This document shows positions 1-8,307 of a stretch of 64,000 bases of DNA, in pieces. Origin of the DNA: Agriterribacter humi (lineage in GTDB: Bacteria; Bacteroidota; Bacteroidia; Chitinophagales; Chitinophagaceae); the NCBI RefSeq assembly GCF_009192765.1, contig NZ_VOHQ01000005.1, positions 1-64,000 on the forward strand. Reading direction: 5' to 3'. The notes under the pieces were generated by a model. It saw only the letters and a program-made list of their open reading frames with translations, did no database searches and was not told the DNA's origin. Each line of letters begins with the position of its first letter. Within the stretch, counting starts at the first letter, position 1. The translations under genes and the position numbers were made by a program.

Positions 1-126
1 AACTTTTTAATCCTTCCTTATTTCCAACATAGGGGCTTGGAAAATACTAAACAGCCAAATCTTAACCGCAAAACCGCAACCAGCCGTTTGAAAAAAGAAT
101 TATTCTATTTTTACCGGACAGCAATG

Positions 127-162
127 ATCCGAAGTCTAAAAATCCGAAATTCAAACGAACAT
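127..162. repeat. Weak 7/8-nt periodic tract
   Basis: Units resembling TCCGAAG, TCTAAAA, ATCCGAA and ATTCAAA follow one another at steps of 7-8 nt. The tract resembles the cleaner one at 13754-13788. It sits in the gene-free first 256 nt, which otherwise hold only the heptad tract at 211-252. Confidence 0.4.
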
Positions 163-210
163 ATGACTCCCTCCGCAACGTCTATCCCCGGTCACAGGTG
201 TTAAAAGTCG

Positions 211-252
211 AACGCTAACAACAAACTACAAACAATAAACTATTAAACTGTA
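211..252. repeat. Heptanucleotide tract beside the yajQ stop codon
   Basis: Six consecutive 7-mers are seen: AACGCTA, ACAACAA, ACTACAA, ACAATAA, ACTATTA and AACTGTA, with consensus near ACNAYAA. The tract ends 4 nt before the reverse-strand stop codon of the YajQ gene, so for that gene it lies directly in the 3' untranslated region. No function is known. Confidence 0.65.
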
Positions 253-256
253 TTCC

Positions 257-748
257 CTATGATCTCATATTCTCATACTGCAGCGGAATACCCAACTCCC
301 ATGTTTTGGAAGCCTGTATAACAGTCTGCAGATCGTCAATTTTTTTTGCAGTAACCCTTACCAGGTCATCATTAATAGAAGCCTGTACTTTTAAGCCTGC
401 ATCTTTTATATGTTTAACTATCTTTTTAGCATCTTCCTGCTTAAGCCCATTCCTCACGGTTACTTCTTTTTTCCATACTTTACCGCTTTGCGATCCTTCT
501 TTTGACAAATCAAAAGCTTCGGGAGCGATACCCTGCTTATGTGCCCTGTTGATGAGCATATCAATCAACTGCCGCATCTTCATATCATCATCCGTTTCTA
601 TATTCAGCTTAAATTCTTTTTTATTCAAATCAATTACCACATGGGCGTCTTTAAAATCAAAACGGTTAGTGATCTCTTTTTTAGTAACATTTACAGCATT
701 GTCCAATAGCTGGGCATCTACTTTGCTTACCATATCAAATGAAGGCAT
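257..748 (-). CDS. yajQ: YajQ family cyclic-di-GMP-binding protein
   Basis: This 163-residue protein matches the YajQ (UPF0234) family over its whole length, beginning MPSFDMVSKVD and ending with a Tyr-Glu-Asn-rich tail. The family has two ferredoxin-like halves, and members in Xanthomonas bind cyclic di-GMP. The Lys/Asp-rich stretch around residues 20-60 and the later KKIVKHIKDAGLKVQ segment are typical. The length is normal, and the ATG start gives the conserved N-terminus without extension. It is a cytoplasmic single gene, divergent from the NIPSNAP gene. A heptad tract touches its 3' end. The family assignment is firm; the cellular role in this phylum is not. Confidence 0.93.
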   Translation of the reverse strand: MPSFDMVSKVDAQLLDNAVNVTKKEITNRFDFKDAHVVIDLNKKEFKLNIETDDDMKMRQLIDMLINRAHKQGIAPEAFDLSKEGSQSGKVWKKEVTVRNGLKQEDAKKIVKHIKDAGLKVQASINDDLVRVTAKKIDDLQTVIQASKTWELGIPLQYENMRS

Positions 749-767
749 AATGATTATTTTTCAAATA

Positions 768-801
768 CAAATGTAATATATCTCATCATAGAACCAACAA
801 A
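768..801 (-). promoter_or_regulatory. Bacteroidota-type promoter for yajQ
   Basis: On the reverse strand a TACATTTG box (768-775) matches the Bacteroidota -7 consensus TAnnTTTG. TTG-containing sequence near 795-801 is at about the right distance for the -33 element. The box lies about 20 nt upstream of the yajQ start codon. Confidence 0.45.
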
Positions 802-980
802 TCAACCTTATACAAAACAGGTTGGTACATGATGGTAACAAACAGCAACTACCCAAAAAAGCATCCTGCACTATAAAATTCCAACAGCAGGCAGAAAGAA
901 AATTGAAATCAAATAAAAAATCTATCTCCCCAAAGCTCCATTGGCTTATTTAGTTTATTTTGGGGACAAATTAAATTGCC

Positions 981-1775
981 ATGATCAAAAAGAGCACGCA
1001 TTTATTATTGTCTTCCGTTTTAGGTATCCTTTTTTTTACAAACGCTATTGCTCAGAATAAAAAAAATAACAGGGAGTTTTATGAGATAAAATTATATCAT
1101 TTTACTACAACTGCACAGGAAGAAGTATTGGACAAATATTTGTCGGAAGCCTATATACCAGCATTACATAAAGCAGGCATTAAAAATATCGGGGCTTTTA
1201 AGCCATTGAGCAACGATACTGCCGCCGACAAAAGACTTTACGTTCTTATTCCGCTTAACTCAATGGAACAGCTACTTACGCTGCCACAACAATTGCAAAA
1301 AAATGCTGATTATACTAATGCGTCAAAAGCTTATACGGATGCGGCTTACAATGCAGCGCCCTATACCAGGATGGAATCTATTTTACTGCGTGCCTTTCAC
1401 CTGGCGCCAAAATCGGCAATACCGCAATTAAAATCGAACAAAAATGAAAGGGTATATGAATTGCGCAGTTATGAAAGCCCTACTGAAAAACTATACTGGA
1501 ATAAAGTGCACATGTTTAATGAAGGCGGGGAAATCCCTCTTTTTAAAAGGCTTCAGTTCAATGCAGTTTTTTACGGTGAAGTAATTGCCGGAAGCCGCAT
1601 GCCTAACCTGATGTATATGACCAGCTTTGAAAACATGGCTGACAGGGAAGCACACTGGCAGGCATTCAGGGATGATGCCGTATGGAAACAACTTTCAGCA
1701 AAACCGGAATATAAAAACAACGTTTCAAGAAATGAAACTATACTAACGCAGCCTACGGTCTATTCGGACTATTAA
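981..1775 (+). CDS. Secreted NIPSNAP family protein
   Basis: This 264-residue protein starts with a Sec signal peptide (about residues 1-25, ending TNAIAQ). It then carries two ferredoxin-like dimeric alpha-beta modules typical of NIPSNAP proteins: one starts near residue 33 (FYEIKLYHFTT) and one near residue 160 (RVYELRSYESP). The second contains the usual aromatic and Trp-rich end (HWQAFRDDAVWKQL). The family is widespread in Bacteroidota as exported proteins of unknown substrate, often beside sugar oxidoreductases, which is not the case here. It appears monocistronic, with its own ATG start preceded by an AT-rich leader. Function remains unassigned. Confidence 0.85.
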   Translation: MIKKSTHLLLSSVLGILFFTNAIAQNKKNNREFYEIKLYHFTTTAQEEVLDKYLSEAYIPALHKAGIKNIGAFKPLSNDTAADKRLYVLIPLNSMEQLLTLPQQLQKNADYTNASKAYTDAAYNAAPYTRMESILLRAFHLAPKSAIPQLKSNKNERVYELRSYESPTEKLYWNKVHMFNEGGEIPLFKRLQFNAVFYGEVIAGSRMPNLMYMTSFENMADREAHWQAFRDDAVWKQLSAKPEYKNNVSRNETILTQPTVYSDY

Positions 1776-1962
1776 ATAATGAATGACTGTCATTTTATAT
1801 TTTCTTCAAACATTGTTTCTAAGATGTCCAATAATTTCCCCAATAAATTTACTAACCGGAAAAACATCCTCGTAAATTGCATTACAAAAGAATTATCTTC
1901 ATACAAGGAGCCCTTCCGATATGCTGGCATAATTTTATATATATAAAACCAAAATAAATTTT

Positions 1963-2079
1963 ATGCAAAACTGGCTTAGAACTTTACTTGCAGGATACGG
2001 CGCTTACAAATGGGGAGGCGGATGTTTGGGTGGCATCCTTGTTTTTGTAATCATTTACTATCTTTTGGGATATTGTTAG
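1963..2079 (+). CDS. Small membrane protein of 38 residues
   Basis: An ATG-started frame encodes 38 residues. A short amphipathic N-terminus (MQNWLRTLLAGYGAYKWGGG) is followed by one hydrophobic segment (GGILVFVIIYYLLG) ending in Cys. It is preceded by an AT-rich stretch and closely followed by the serine hydrolase gene. The glycine-rich start plus a single helix resembles small conserved proteins seen in Bacteroidota, but that is from memory and not tested. The composition is clearly protein-like and membrane-seeking, and no other frame fits here. Confidence 0.55.
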   Translation: MQNWLRTLLAGYGAYKWGGGCLGGILVFVIIYYLLGYC

Positions 2080-2142
2080 CTTGTTTTGAAGAATGCATTT
2101 ACCGGTATCGGGAACTATCACTCTTCAATTATACAGTTTACT

Positions 2143-3516
2143 ATGCCCCGTAAAAAGGTCTTTTACCGCATTGCTTTTTTACTGTTTATTTGTTTACTTG
2201 TTATTGTGACAAGATATGTTTATCTGGCTGCATCTGTTATAAATGCATACGGTGCAAAAATAATATGCTCTGCGTTTTACCTTCAGCACCGGAGTGTACA
2301 AAAAGTTATTGAGGAAGAGCTTTATGCCTTCCCTTTTTCTTTGGCAGACTATACTTTAAATGAACAGGATTCATCGGTTACCGGAACGATATGGGGTTTG
2401 GCAAAACGAAAAGCTATTTACCGCAAAGGACTGGGCGCAACACTGGTGAGCGATAGCAGTGAAACCCAAATAAAAGCACAACATTTTATACTTCCGGTAA
2501 AGCCTTCAAAAAATACCGATACCATTGCCTGGCCCAATGGCAACCAGTTGCCGGATACATTGCCTCCGGGAATTGATCCCTTGAGGCTGGATACGATATT
2601 GCAGCAAGCACTCAATGAATATAAAGATGGGAATCCTGTATATACAAACGCAATTGTAGTATTATATAATGGTCAATTGGCGGCTGAGAAATATGCTCAT
2701 GGCTACAATAAAAATTCACTCCTGCCGGGATGGTCTGTTGCCAAAAGCATAACAGCCGCATTAACCGGTATTCTCGTAAAAAAAGGAAAACTGGATGTAA
2801 ATGCTCCGGCGCCCGTAGCGGAATGGAAGGGTACCGGAAAAGAAAAAATTACCTTAAAGCAGTTGCTGCAGCAAACTACCGGGTTGGATTATGAAGAGAA
2901 TTACAGAAAACCATCCGGTGCAACCAGCATGCTTTTTGAAAAAGGTAACGCTGCAGCCTATGCAGCACAACTTCCGTTAGCATATACGCCCGGTACTGTA
3001 TTCAACTACTCCAGCGGCAACAGCAATATTATAAGCAGGATCGTCCGGCAGGCCATGGGCGAAAACTATCACGCTTTTCCTTATGAATCGCTTTTCTATA
3101 AAACAGGCATGTATTCTATAGTGCTGGAGCCTGATGCATCGGGAACTTATGTGGGTTCTTCCTTTTGCTATGCAACAGCCCGTGATTATGCCCGCTTTGG
3201 CCTGCTCTACTATAATAATGGTAAATGGAACAATGAACAATTATTGCCTGAAGATTGGGTAGAAGCAACGGTTCAGCCATCGGTAGCAGATACACTACAA
3301 CATTATGGATACCAGTTTTGGTTAAATGGTTTCAATAAGAATGATCCTTCGCAACGCTGGTACACTGATGTGCCGGCTGACATGTATTTTGCTGATGGCT
3401 TCGGTGGGCAGGATATTTACATCATCCCTTCAAAAAAATTAGTGGTAGTACGTTTGGGTTTGCATGTAATGGATGAAAACAAGCTACTCAAAGACATCAT
3501 TTCAGCCATCCGGTAA
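2143..3516 (+). CDS. Serine hydrolase, class C beta-lactamase/NylB-like
   Basis: The 457-residue protein has an N-terminal membrane anchor (about residues 6-32) and a serine beta-lactamase-like domain. The nucleophile motif S-V-A-K is at residues 198-201 in the context GWSVAKSITAAL. The second motif is Y-S-S at about 289-291 (FNYSSGNS), and the late GFGGQ motif precedes the last strand. This set is typical of the 6-aminohexanoate-dimer hydrolase (NylB)/esterase branch, not true antibiotic-degrading enzymes. A longer frame from TTG 2086 exists, but ATG 2143 gives a better anchor with MPRKK in front. The substrate is unknown. Confidence 0.85.
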   Translation: MPRKKVFYRIAFLLFICLLVIVTRYVYLAASVINAYGAKIICSAFYLQHRSVQKVIEEELYAFPFSLADYTLNEQDSSVTGTIWGLAKRKAIYRKGLGATLVSDSSETQIKAQHFILPVKPSKNTDTIAWPNGNQLPDTLPPGIDPLRLDTILQQALNEYKDGNPVYTNAIVVLYNGQLAAEKYAHGYNKNSLLPGWSVAKSITAALTGILVKKGKLDVNAPAPVAEWKGTGKEKITLKQLLQQTTGLDYEENYRKPSGATSMLFEKGNAAAYAAQLPLAYTPGTVFNYSSGNSNIISRIVRQAMGENYHAFPYESLFYKTGMYSIVLEPDASGTYVGSSFCYATARDYARFGLLYYNNGKWNNEQLLPEDWVEATVQPSVADTLQHYGYQFWLNGFNKNDPSQRWYTDVPADMYFADGFGGQDIYIIPSKKLVVVRLGLHVMDENKLLKDIISAIR

Positions 3517-3558
3517 ATATTTCAATATATTGATTTAATCGAAACAAATTATTTCTTT

Positions 3559-4089
3559 ATGCGCTTAGATGAGGCGGCAGCAATGCTTAATAATGATTAC
3601 TTCCATACTGGAGAACAAATGGTTTGGGCCGACCTTGGATGTGGCAAAGGAACTTTTACCCTGGCGCTTGCAAATCTGCTCTCTCCGGGAAGCCTTGCGT
3701 ATGCTATAGACAGCAACGCCGCCTCCCTGCAACAAATACCCTCATCCTATAAACAAGTAAGCATCGAAAAACACAAAGCCGATTTTGTCGGCGATAAGTT
3801 GCCATTTGATACAGTTGATGGAATACTTATGGCTAATGCATTTCATTATGTGCAACACAAAGATGCCTTTATAAAAAAAATTGCAGTTCATATAAAGCAA
3901 GACGGGCGGTTTTTAATTGTGGAATACAATACCAATCAACCCATACCGGTATGGGTGCCCTTTCCGGTAAGTTTTACAGCGTTACAAAACTTATTTTGGG
4001 ATGCGGGTTTTAACACTGTCCGGCTGCTGAGCGAACGCCCTTCTGTATATGGACATGCCTCCATGTATTCTGCGATTATAACAAGATAA
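3559..4089 (+). CDS. Class I SAM-dependent methyltransferase
   Basis: This 176-residue protein has the Rossmann glycine motif ADLGCGKGTF at about residues 24-33, an acidic residue at the end of strand 2 (AYAIDSN), and the post-motif segment DGILMANAFHYVQHKD, as in the Methyltransf_11/25 group. It is shorter than many members but has all core strands, ending with the usual GF...V...E pattern. It lies 42 nt after the serine hydrolase on the same strand and may be co-transcribed. The methyl acceptor cannot be told from sequence. Confidence 0.82.
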   Translation: MRLDEAAAMLNNDYFHTGEQMVWADLGCGKGTFTLALANLLSPGSLAYAIDSNAASLQQIPSSYKQVSIEKHKADFVGDKLPFDTVDGILMANAFHYVQHKDAFIKKIAVHIKQDGRFLIVEYNTNQPIPVWVPFPVSFTALQNLFWDAGFNTVRLLSERPSVYGHASMYSAIITR

Positions 4090-4199
4090 TGGCCGTCTTT
4101 TTTTATACATATGTTAAGAAAACGGGCTGCAATAAATGAAAAGAGAAAAGGCATTATTTTTATAAATGAACCCATATTTTTATTATTAAACACACCAGA

Positions 4200-4373
4200 G
4201 TGACAAAGACTTCTTCCATTAACCGTGCATGGCACGAAAAGAACCGGATGCCTGCGAATGCCAATTTTGAGCAAAGGGTTAAATGGCATATGGAGCATAA
4301 AAAACATTGCTCCTGCCGCCCTATACCCAAAAAACTGGTAGAAGAAATGAAAAAGAAAGGACTATCATTGTAA
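4200..4373 (+). CDS. Small conserved-looking protein of 57 residues
   Basis: A GTG-started frame encodes 57 residues with the core INRAWHEKNRMPANANFEQR, then KWHMEHKKHCSCRPIP and a charged KKLVEEMKKK tail. A Cys-X-Cys followed by Arg-Pro-Ile-Pro and several His residues could bind metal. The layout (RAWHE..MP.NA..EQR..WH.EH...C.CR.IP) resembles short unannotated Bacteroidota proteins, from memory. No in-frame ATG lies upstream before the TGA at 4167. It sits 26 nt before the next gene on the same strand. I infer it is real from composition and position. Confidence 0.6.
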   Translation: MTKTSSINRAWHEKNRMPANANFEQRVKWHMEHKKHCSCRPIPKKLVEEMKKKGLSL

Positions 4374-4399
4374 ATCCCATTTATCAACCTTTACCCATC

Positions 4400-5038
4400 A
4401 TGAAAAAAGTATTTCAATTATTATTCAGTATATGCTTTTTTGTTTCGCCACTGCCGGCCCAACAATCTGATGATGTATCCGGGGGATATTTTCTTGAAGG
4501 TGTACAGGAGACCGCAAGCGGATTTCAGTTAAAACCCAATTATACTTTTACATTTTTTTTCACCTATGGCGGGCTCGACCGCTATGGATCGGGAAGATGG
4601 GCGCAGGAAAAAAATTCGATCGTATTTAACAGTCGCGTAAAACCATTAAGAGATTTCAAACTTCTATCGGGCAGGAGGGTAAATGATAATTTTGTTACGG
4701 TAAAATTCACAGATAAAAATCCTGCGTTGGTGAACGGCATTGAATGTACTTTGTATACCGCAAGAGGAAGGCAAAAATTATTCACCGATAAAAATGGCAT
4801 AGTAAAATTCCCTAAACAGCAGGTGGATTCCCTGCATATCTTTTCCCCGCTTTTTCCGGATCATCCTTTCACCTTTATCGTAACCAATAAAATTCAGAAT
4901 AATTTTGAATTTGCTTTTGAAAAATGGGTGGCAGAAGTTTTTTTTGAAGATTTTACTTTATTGTTTACGAATAACATGCTTGTGGGACAGCATCCGTTGC
5001 TGAACGGCAACAAGTTTCGGTATGTAAAAAACAAGTAG
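4400..5038 (+). CDS. Secreted protein of unknown function
   Basis: The 212-residue product begins with a clear signal peptide (MKKVFQLLFSICFFVSPLPAQ), which fixes ATG 4400 as the start over an earlier in-frame ATG at 4307. The mature part is rich in beta-strand patterns and aromatics, with FTFFFTYGGLDRYGSGRW near residues 52-70 and a long charged second half. I recognise no named domain. It follows the 57-residue protein and is the last gene before a repeat-rich gap. It is probably periplasmic or surface-exposed. Confidence 0.7.
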   Translation: MKKVFQLLFSICFFVSPLPAQQSDDVSGGYFLEGVQETASGFQLKPNYTFTFFFTYGGLDRYGSGRWAQEKNSIVFNSRVKPLRDFKLLSGRRVNDNFVTVKFTDKNPALVNGIECTLYTARGRQKLFTDKNGIVKFPKQQVDSLHIFSPLFPDHPFTFIVTNKIQNNFEFAFEKWVAEVFFEDFTLLFTNNMLVGQHPLLNGNKFRYVKNK

Positions 5039-5047
5039 GTGGTGGGT

Positions 5048-5118
5048 GTCAGCAATCAGCCGTCAGCAATGAACTTCATATTCCGGAGATGATATGAGGT
5101 TTCAGGTATGAGATTAGG
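5048..5118. repeat. Two heptad tracts after a gene end
   Basis: Nine nt after the stop codon at 5038, the 7-mers GTCAGCA, ATCAGCC and GTCAGCA are contiguous (5048-5068). A second set, GATATGA, GGTTTCA, GGTATGA and GATTAGG, runs at 5091-5118. The gap 5039-5307 holds these, the palindrome at 5249-5279 and no gene. Confidence 0.6.
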
Positions 5119-5248
5119 AGGTAAAATGAAAGCATCCGTGGTTTGACTTTGCCGGGTAATATTTTATAGCAGATGTGGAAGAATGTATTGTCCGGGTTTG
5201 TAACCAAAGTGCCGTCCATCTCTACTTGTGAAGAGGGACAAGAGTCCG

Positions 5249-5279
5249 CCCGCCTGCCCGACTGAGCCATTCAGGCGGG
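5249..5279. repeat. GC-rich palindromic repeat, copy 1
   Basis: CCCGCCTG at 5249-5256 is the exact inverse of CAGGCGGG at 5272-5279, giving an 8-bp stem around a 15-nt loop that begins CCCGACT. A related copy lies in the opposite orientation at 13862-13884. The two share GCCTGCCCGACT and AGGCGGG, so this is a dispersed element, not only a terminator. Confidence 0.6.
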
Positions 5280-5307
5280 GCTGAATGTCGTTCAGCGGGG
5301 GGTGAGG

Positions 5308-5802
5308 CTATCTTTCATCAGCCGAAGGTCCGTATAAACCCGGCACCGGCACATTCAGCAAACGGAGATATACCGATAACTGTCCCCGATGATGAATAAT
5401 ATGATTCATTACCATGTTGCGAATAGCCACTTTCCGGGGCAATTCAAAACGCATCAGCTCAGCTCTTCTTAGCGTCCATCGGATGTTCAATTGTTCATCA
5501 GAGGTTTTTTCCAGAAATTCAACCGCCCGTTGTATGGTAAGGTCAAAAATTGCTATTAATTCATCTCTTGAAGAAACATTTATCCGGTTAAAAACATCCG
5601 TGGCAAAATTAAATTCAGTACCTGTCATTATATGATCAATCCATTGCGGTAGTTCCGCTATATGACAGGCCAGCCGCGCCAGCGACATGCTTTTTTCGTG
5701 TGGTTTCCAGTTAAACTGTTCTTCGGGTATCCGTTCCAGTATTTTGCGCGTATTTGATGCTTCGTATTTGAGTTCACCTATGAGTGCGGTATGCATTGAC
5801 AT
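5308..5802 (-). CDS. DinB family protein
   Basis: The 164-residue protein has the DinB/YfiT four-helix fold pattern: an N-terminal helix ending in RIPEEQFNWKPHEKSMSL, the first metal-ligand His in LACHIAELP, and a late pair in MNHIIHHRGQLSVYLRLL. These three His positions are the usual divalent-metal site of the DinB superfamily, whose members are often thiol-dependent S-transferases. An in-frame ATG far upstream (6126) would overlap the divergent esterase; the start at 5802 gives the standard length and follows a TATCTTTG box. Its substrate is unknown. Confidence 0.85.
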   Translation of the reverse strand: MSMHTALIGELKYEASNTRKILERIPEEQFNWKPHEKSMSLARLACHIAELPQWIDHIMTGTEFNFATDVFNRINVSSRDELIAIFDLTIQRAVEFLEKTSDEQLNIRWTLRRAELMRFELPRKVAIRNMVMNHIIHHRGQLSVYLRLLNVPVPGLYGPSADER

Positions 5803-5816
5803 TGAAAAAATTTTGA

Positions 5817-5824
5817 CAAAGATA
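5817..5824 (-). promoter_or_regulatory. -7 box for the DinB gene
   Basis: TATCTTTG on the reverse strand matches TAnnTTTG exactly and lies 14 nt before the start codon at 5802. A convincing -33 TTG was not seen. Confidence 0.4.
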
Positions 5825-5832
5825 GAATTGAT

Positions 5833-5863
5833 TTTGCTATGCTTTTTTTGTTTGTTACCTTTT
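5833..5863 (+). promoter_or_regulatory. Promoter for the sialate O-acetylesterase gene
   Basis: TTTG at 5833-5836 and TACCTTTT at 5856-5863 are separated by exactly 19 nt, close to the Bacteroidota -33/-7 arrangement (last base T instead of G). The start codon is 18 nt downstream. It overlaps the divergent DinB promoter. Confidence 0.5.
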
Positions 5864-5881
5864 CGGTATAAAATAAACCGT

Positions 5882-7327
5882 ATGAATAAAAGCGTTGCAT
5901 TGTTTTTTTGGGCCAGTTTTATCTTAATAGGTCTGAGTTTCGAAGGATTTGCCAACATTCGCCTTCCTGCAGTACTTTCCAATAATATGGTATTGCAACA
6001 GCAGTCAACCGCAAATCTGTGGGGCTGGTCATCTCCCGGAGAAAAGGTTTTCATTACCACATCATGGGGCACAACAGTTGATTCTACCATTGCATCGGGT
6101 GATGCCAAATGGAATATTGCAATCAAAACGCCTGCAGCGGGTGGTCCTTATACTATTACCTTCAAAGGCAATAATACGATTGTGCTTAATAATGTATTGA
6201 TTGGTGAAGTGTGGGTATGTTCCGGTCAGTCGAATATGGAATGGAGCAGCCTGAATGGTTTACCTCAAATGGATGCCGAACTTCCGAACAGCGCCAATTC
6301 CAATATCCGTTTCTTTCATATTCCCAAAACCACAGCGCTAACTCCCCAGGATGATTGCGCGGCTACGTGGACAGAATGCAACCCGGAAACATTAAAAAGC
6401 TTTAGCGCAGTAGCTTACTATTTTGGAAAACAATTGCAACAAAAATTAAACGTGCCCATTGGGCTTATCAATACCAGTTGGGGCGGTACCCCTGCCGAAG
6501 TATGGACACCGGAAGAACTGGTGGAAAACGATCCGGAACTGAAAGCGGCTGCAGCTAAAATTGGCGTAACCAACTGGTGGCCCAACGCACCGGGGAGAGC
6601 CTATAATGCTATGATCGCTCCCATCACTTCTTTTAATATTGCAGGCGCCATCTGGTACCAGGGAGAAAGCAATGCAGGCACAGCATCTACCTATAAAGAA
6701 TTGATGACAACCCTGATTGATAGCTGGCGCAAAGACTGGAACAAGGATTTTCCTTTTTATTACGTACAGATAGCCCCCTTTGCCTATGGCAATAAAAATA
6801 TAGGGGCATTATTAAGAGAAGCGCAAACCCAAACGCTCACACATCCCAATACAGGCATGGCTGTAATAACAGACCTGGTAGATGATGTTAAAAACATTCA
6901 TCCAAAAAATAAGCAGGATGTAGGTGCACGGCTGGCCGCCTGGGCTCTGGCGGAAACCTACAAAAAAGAAGGGATCACTTATAAAAGTCCCATGTATAAA
7001 AACATGGAAGTAAATAAAAATAAAGTAACGGTGTATTTCGACAATGCCCCCAATGGACTAATCATAAAAGGAGGAGAAAAGAAAGCAACTGAATTTTATA
7101 TTGCCGGAGATGATAAGAACTTTTTGCCTGCCGATGTAAAGATTGATGGAGATCATGTAATACTTTACAACAAACAAATTAAAAACCCTGTAGCTGTTCG
7201 CTTTGCGTTCAGCAATACGGCAATAGCCAATATTTTCAGCAAAGAAGCCGGCCCGGACGGACAGGGATTGCCTGTAAATCCTTTCAGAACAGATGACTGG
7301 GATGTGGATACGGGAAAGGCGGATTGA
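5882..7327 (+). CDS. Sialate O-acetylesterase, SGNH family
   Basis: This 481-residue secreted enzyme has a signal peptide (about residues 1-23) and an N-terminal beta domain. The SGNH nucleophile block is VCSGQSNMEW, followed by the oxyanion block NTSWGGTPAEVW and IWYQGESNAG, with a late DVKNIHPKNK segment supplying the Asp-X-X-His pair. These are hallmarks of the sialate O-acetylesterase/acetylxylan esterase group, which removes acetyl groups from sialic acids or xylan. Upstream in-frame ATGs lie inside the divergent DinB gene. The sialidase-like gene at 24961 might be a partner, but it is far away, so that is only a possibility. Confidence 0.9.
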   Translation: MNKSVALFFWASFILIGLSFEGFANIRLPAVLSNNMVLQQQSTANLWGWSSPGEKVFITTSWGTTVDSTIASGDAKWNIAIKTPAAGGPYTITFKGNNTIVLNNVLIGEVWVCSGQSNMEWSSLNGLPQMDAELPNSANSNIRFFHIPKTTALTPQDDCAATWTECNPETLKSFSAVAYYFGKQLQQKLNVPIGLINTSWGGTPAEVWTPEELVENDPELKAAAAKIGVTNWWPNAPGRAYNAMIAPITSFNIAGAIWYQGESNAGTASTYKELMTTLIDSWRKDWNKDFPFYYVQIAPFAYGNKNIGALLREAQTQTLTHPNTGMAVITDLVDDVKNIHPKNKQDVGARLAAWALAETYKKEGITYKSPMYKNMEVNKNKVTVYFDNAPNGLIIKGGEKKATEFYIAGDDKNFLPADVKIDGDHVILYNKQIKNPVAVRFAFSNTAIANIFSKEAGPDGQGLPVNPFRTDDWDVDTGKAD

Positions 7328-7330
7328 GAA

Positions 7331-7427
7331 GATTTAGAGTTTATGGTTTGTTTGCAGGGTTTCGGGGCACAAGAACAGTTTGCGAACTTGCTCCCGTGAA
7401 ACCTGGGACCTGCAACCTGGAACCTCC
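7331..7427. repeat. Two heptad tracts between convergent stop codons
   Basis: At 7331-7365 the units GATTTAG, AGTTTAT, GGTTTGT, TTGCAGG and GTTTCGG begin 3 nt after the esterase stop. At 7400-7427 the units AACCTGG, GACCTGC, AACCTGG and AACCTCC run into the stop codon of the convergent RDD gene. The two tracts have different sequence but the same 7-nt period. Confidence 0.65.
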
Positions 7428-8227
7428 TATCCTTTCGTTGATAAATAATTATAATCCTTTAACAAGGTATCTAAAAAATCAAATGCAGGCATGGTACTTT
7501 GAATGGCTAATACATTCTTTACCCGGACTGAAGCGTTTTCCACCATCTGTATATGTCCTGTTTGGCGGCCCGTATCCAAAATACCCTTAATCGTATTAAT
7601 ATCTCTGTCGCTCAGGCGCATTACCTGTGGAAATACAGGAACATAGCTGTCGCTTACTTCCATGAAAATGGTGTCTTCAAGATTTCCTTTGGGATTAGCT
7701 TTTATGAGGAGTGTCCCGGCGGCCAAATCTCCAAGCCTTTTTGACTTTTTATGCACTGCTACCAAAACCAGGTCTGCAACAAACATCAGCGTTGTTATCC
7801 ACAATGCTTTTAATGCGCCTATCCAGCCAAATACAATAGCTATGATGATAATCGGAATAGAAAGATCGGATGACCGCAGCAGCCAGCGGATCATATACTG
7901 ACCCGGAGCGGCTTTGCCCCCGTTATCATTCACCACCCTTATGCCCAGTAATTTTTTCCCCACGCTTTGCCCGTTCCAGAACAATTCGCAAAAAAAATGA
8001 TAGGTGAACACGGGCAGCAATATAATGAGTTGCAGGGCCCACATGTCGTATCCTGAAATATTACGTGCATAATTACCTGCGGCGGAAGCGTATACATTGT
8101 AAGCAATGATGATATAAAATATTTGCAGCACAAAATCAATGATCCAGGCTATCATTCTTGTATGAAAAGGAGCGCTTTCAAATTCAAGATCAATATTAAA
8201 ACTGGTAGGAATAAAAATCTTACCCAT
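7427..8227 (-). CDS. RDD family membrane protein
   Basis: The 266-residue protein opens with a short soluble part (SFNIDLEFESAPFHTRMIAWIIDF), whose Arg and later Asp residues give the RDD family its name. Three or more hydrophobic segments follow. The conserved motif NGQSVGKKLLGIRVV lies around residue 85, and KSKRLGDLAAGTLLI around 165. The last 80 residues are soluble and charged. It is divergent from the SpoIIM gene and, by gene order, is the sixth member of the SpoIIM-DUF58 cluster. RDD proteins have been linked to transport, but no substrate is evident. Confidence 0.88.
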   Translation of the reverse strand: MGKIFIPTSFNIDLEFESAPFHTRMIAWIIDFVLQIFYIIIAYNVYASAAGNYARNISGYDMWALQLIILLPVFTYHFFCELFWNGQSVGKKLLGIRVVNDNGGKAAPGQYMIRWLLRSSDLSIPIIIIAIVFGWIGALKALWITTLMFVADLVLVAVHKKSKRLGDLAAGTLLIKANPKGNLEDTIFMEVSDSYVPVFPQVMRLSDRDINTIKGILDTGRQTGHIQMVENASVRVKNVLAIQSTMPAFDFLDTLLKDYNYLSTKG

Positions 8228-8242
8228 AAGTATGCAATAATA

Positions 8243-8250
8243 TATATTTG
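8243..8250 (+). promoter_or_regulatory. Probable -7 box of the SpoIIM-DUF58 operon
   Basis: TATATTTG matches TAnnTTTG and lies 57 nt upstream of the TTG start at 8308, between the divergent RDD gene and the operon. No clear -33 element was seen. Confidence 0.35.
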
Positions 8251-8307
8251 GGTCAGTTCTTAAACGATGTTAAGTATTTATTTAAATTGGAGCAAATTTA
8301 ATTACCG

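Noticed and set aside
66..218. Open frame reading like a protein C-terminus (LFLPDSNDPKSKN... to LKVER)
   Set aside because: It has no start codon and overlaps the 7/8-nt periodic tract at 127-162, which can produce an open frame by itself. I could not name a family.
4307..4399. Earlier ATG start for the 212-residue secreted protein
   Set aside because: It would place 31 residues before a clean signal peptide and overlap the 57-residue gene.
7324..7590. 88-residue forward frame after the esterase gene
   Set aside because: It runs through two heptad tracts and then antisense to the RDD gene; the protein has no recognisable pattern.
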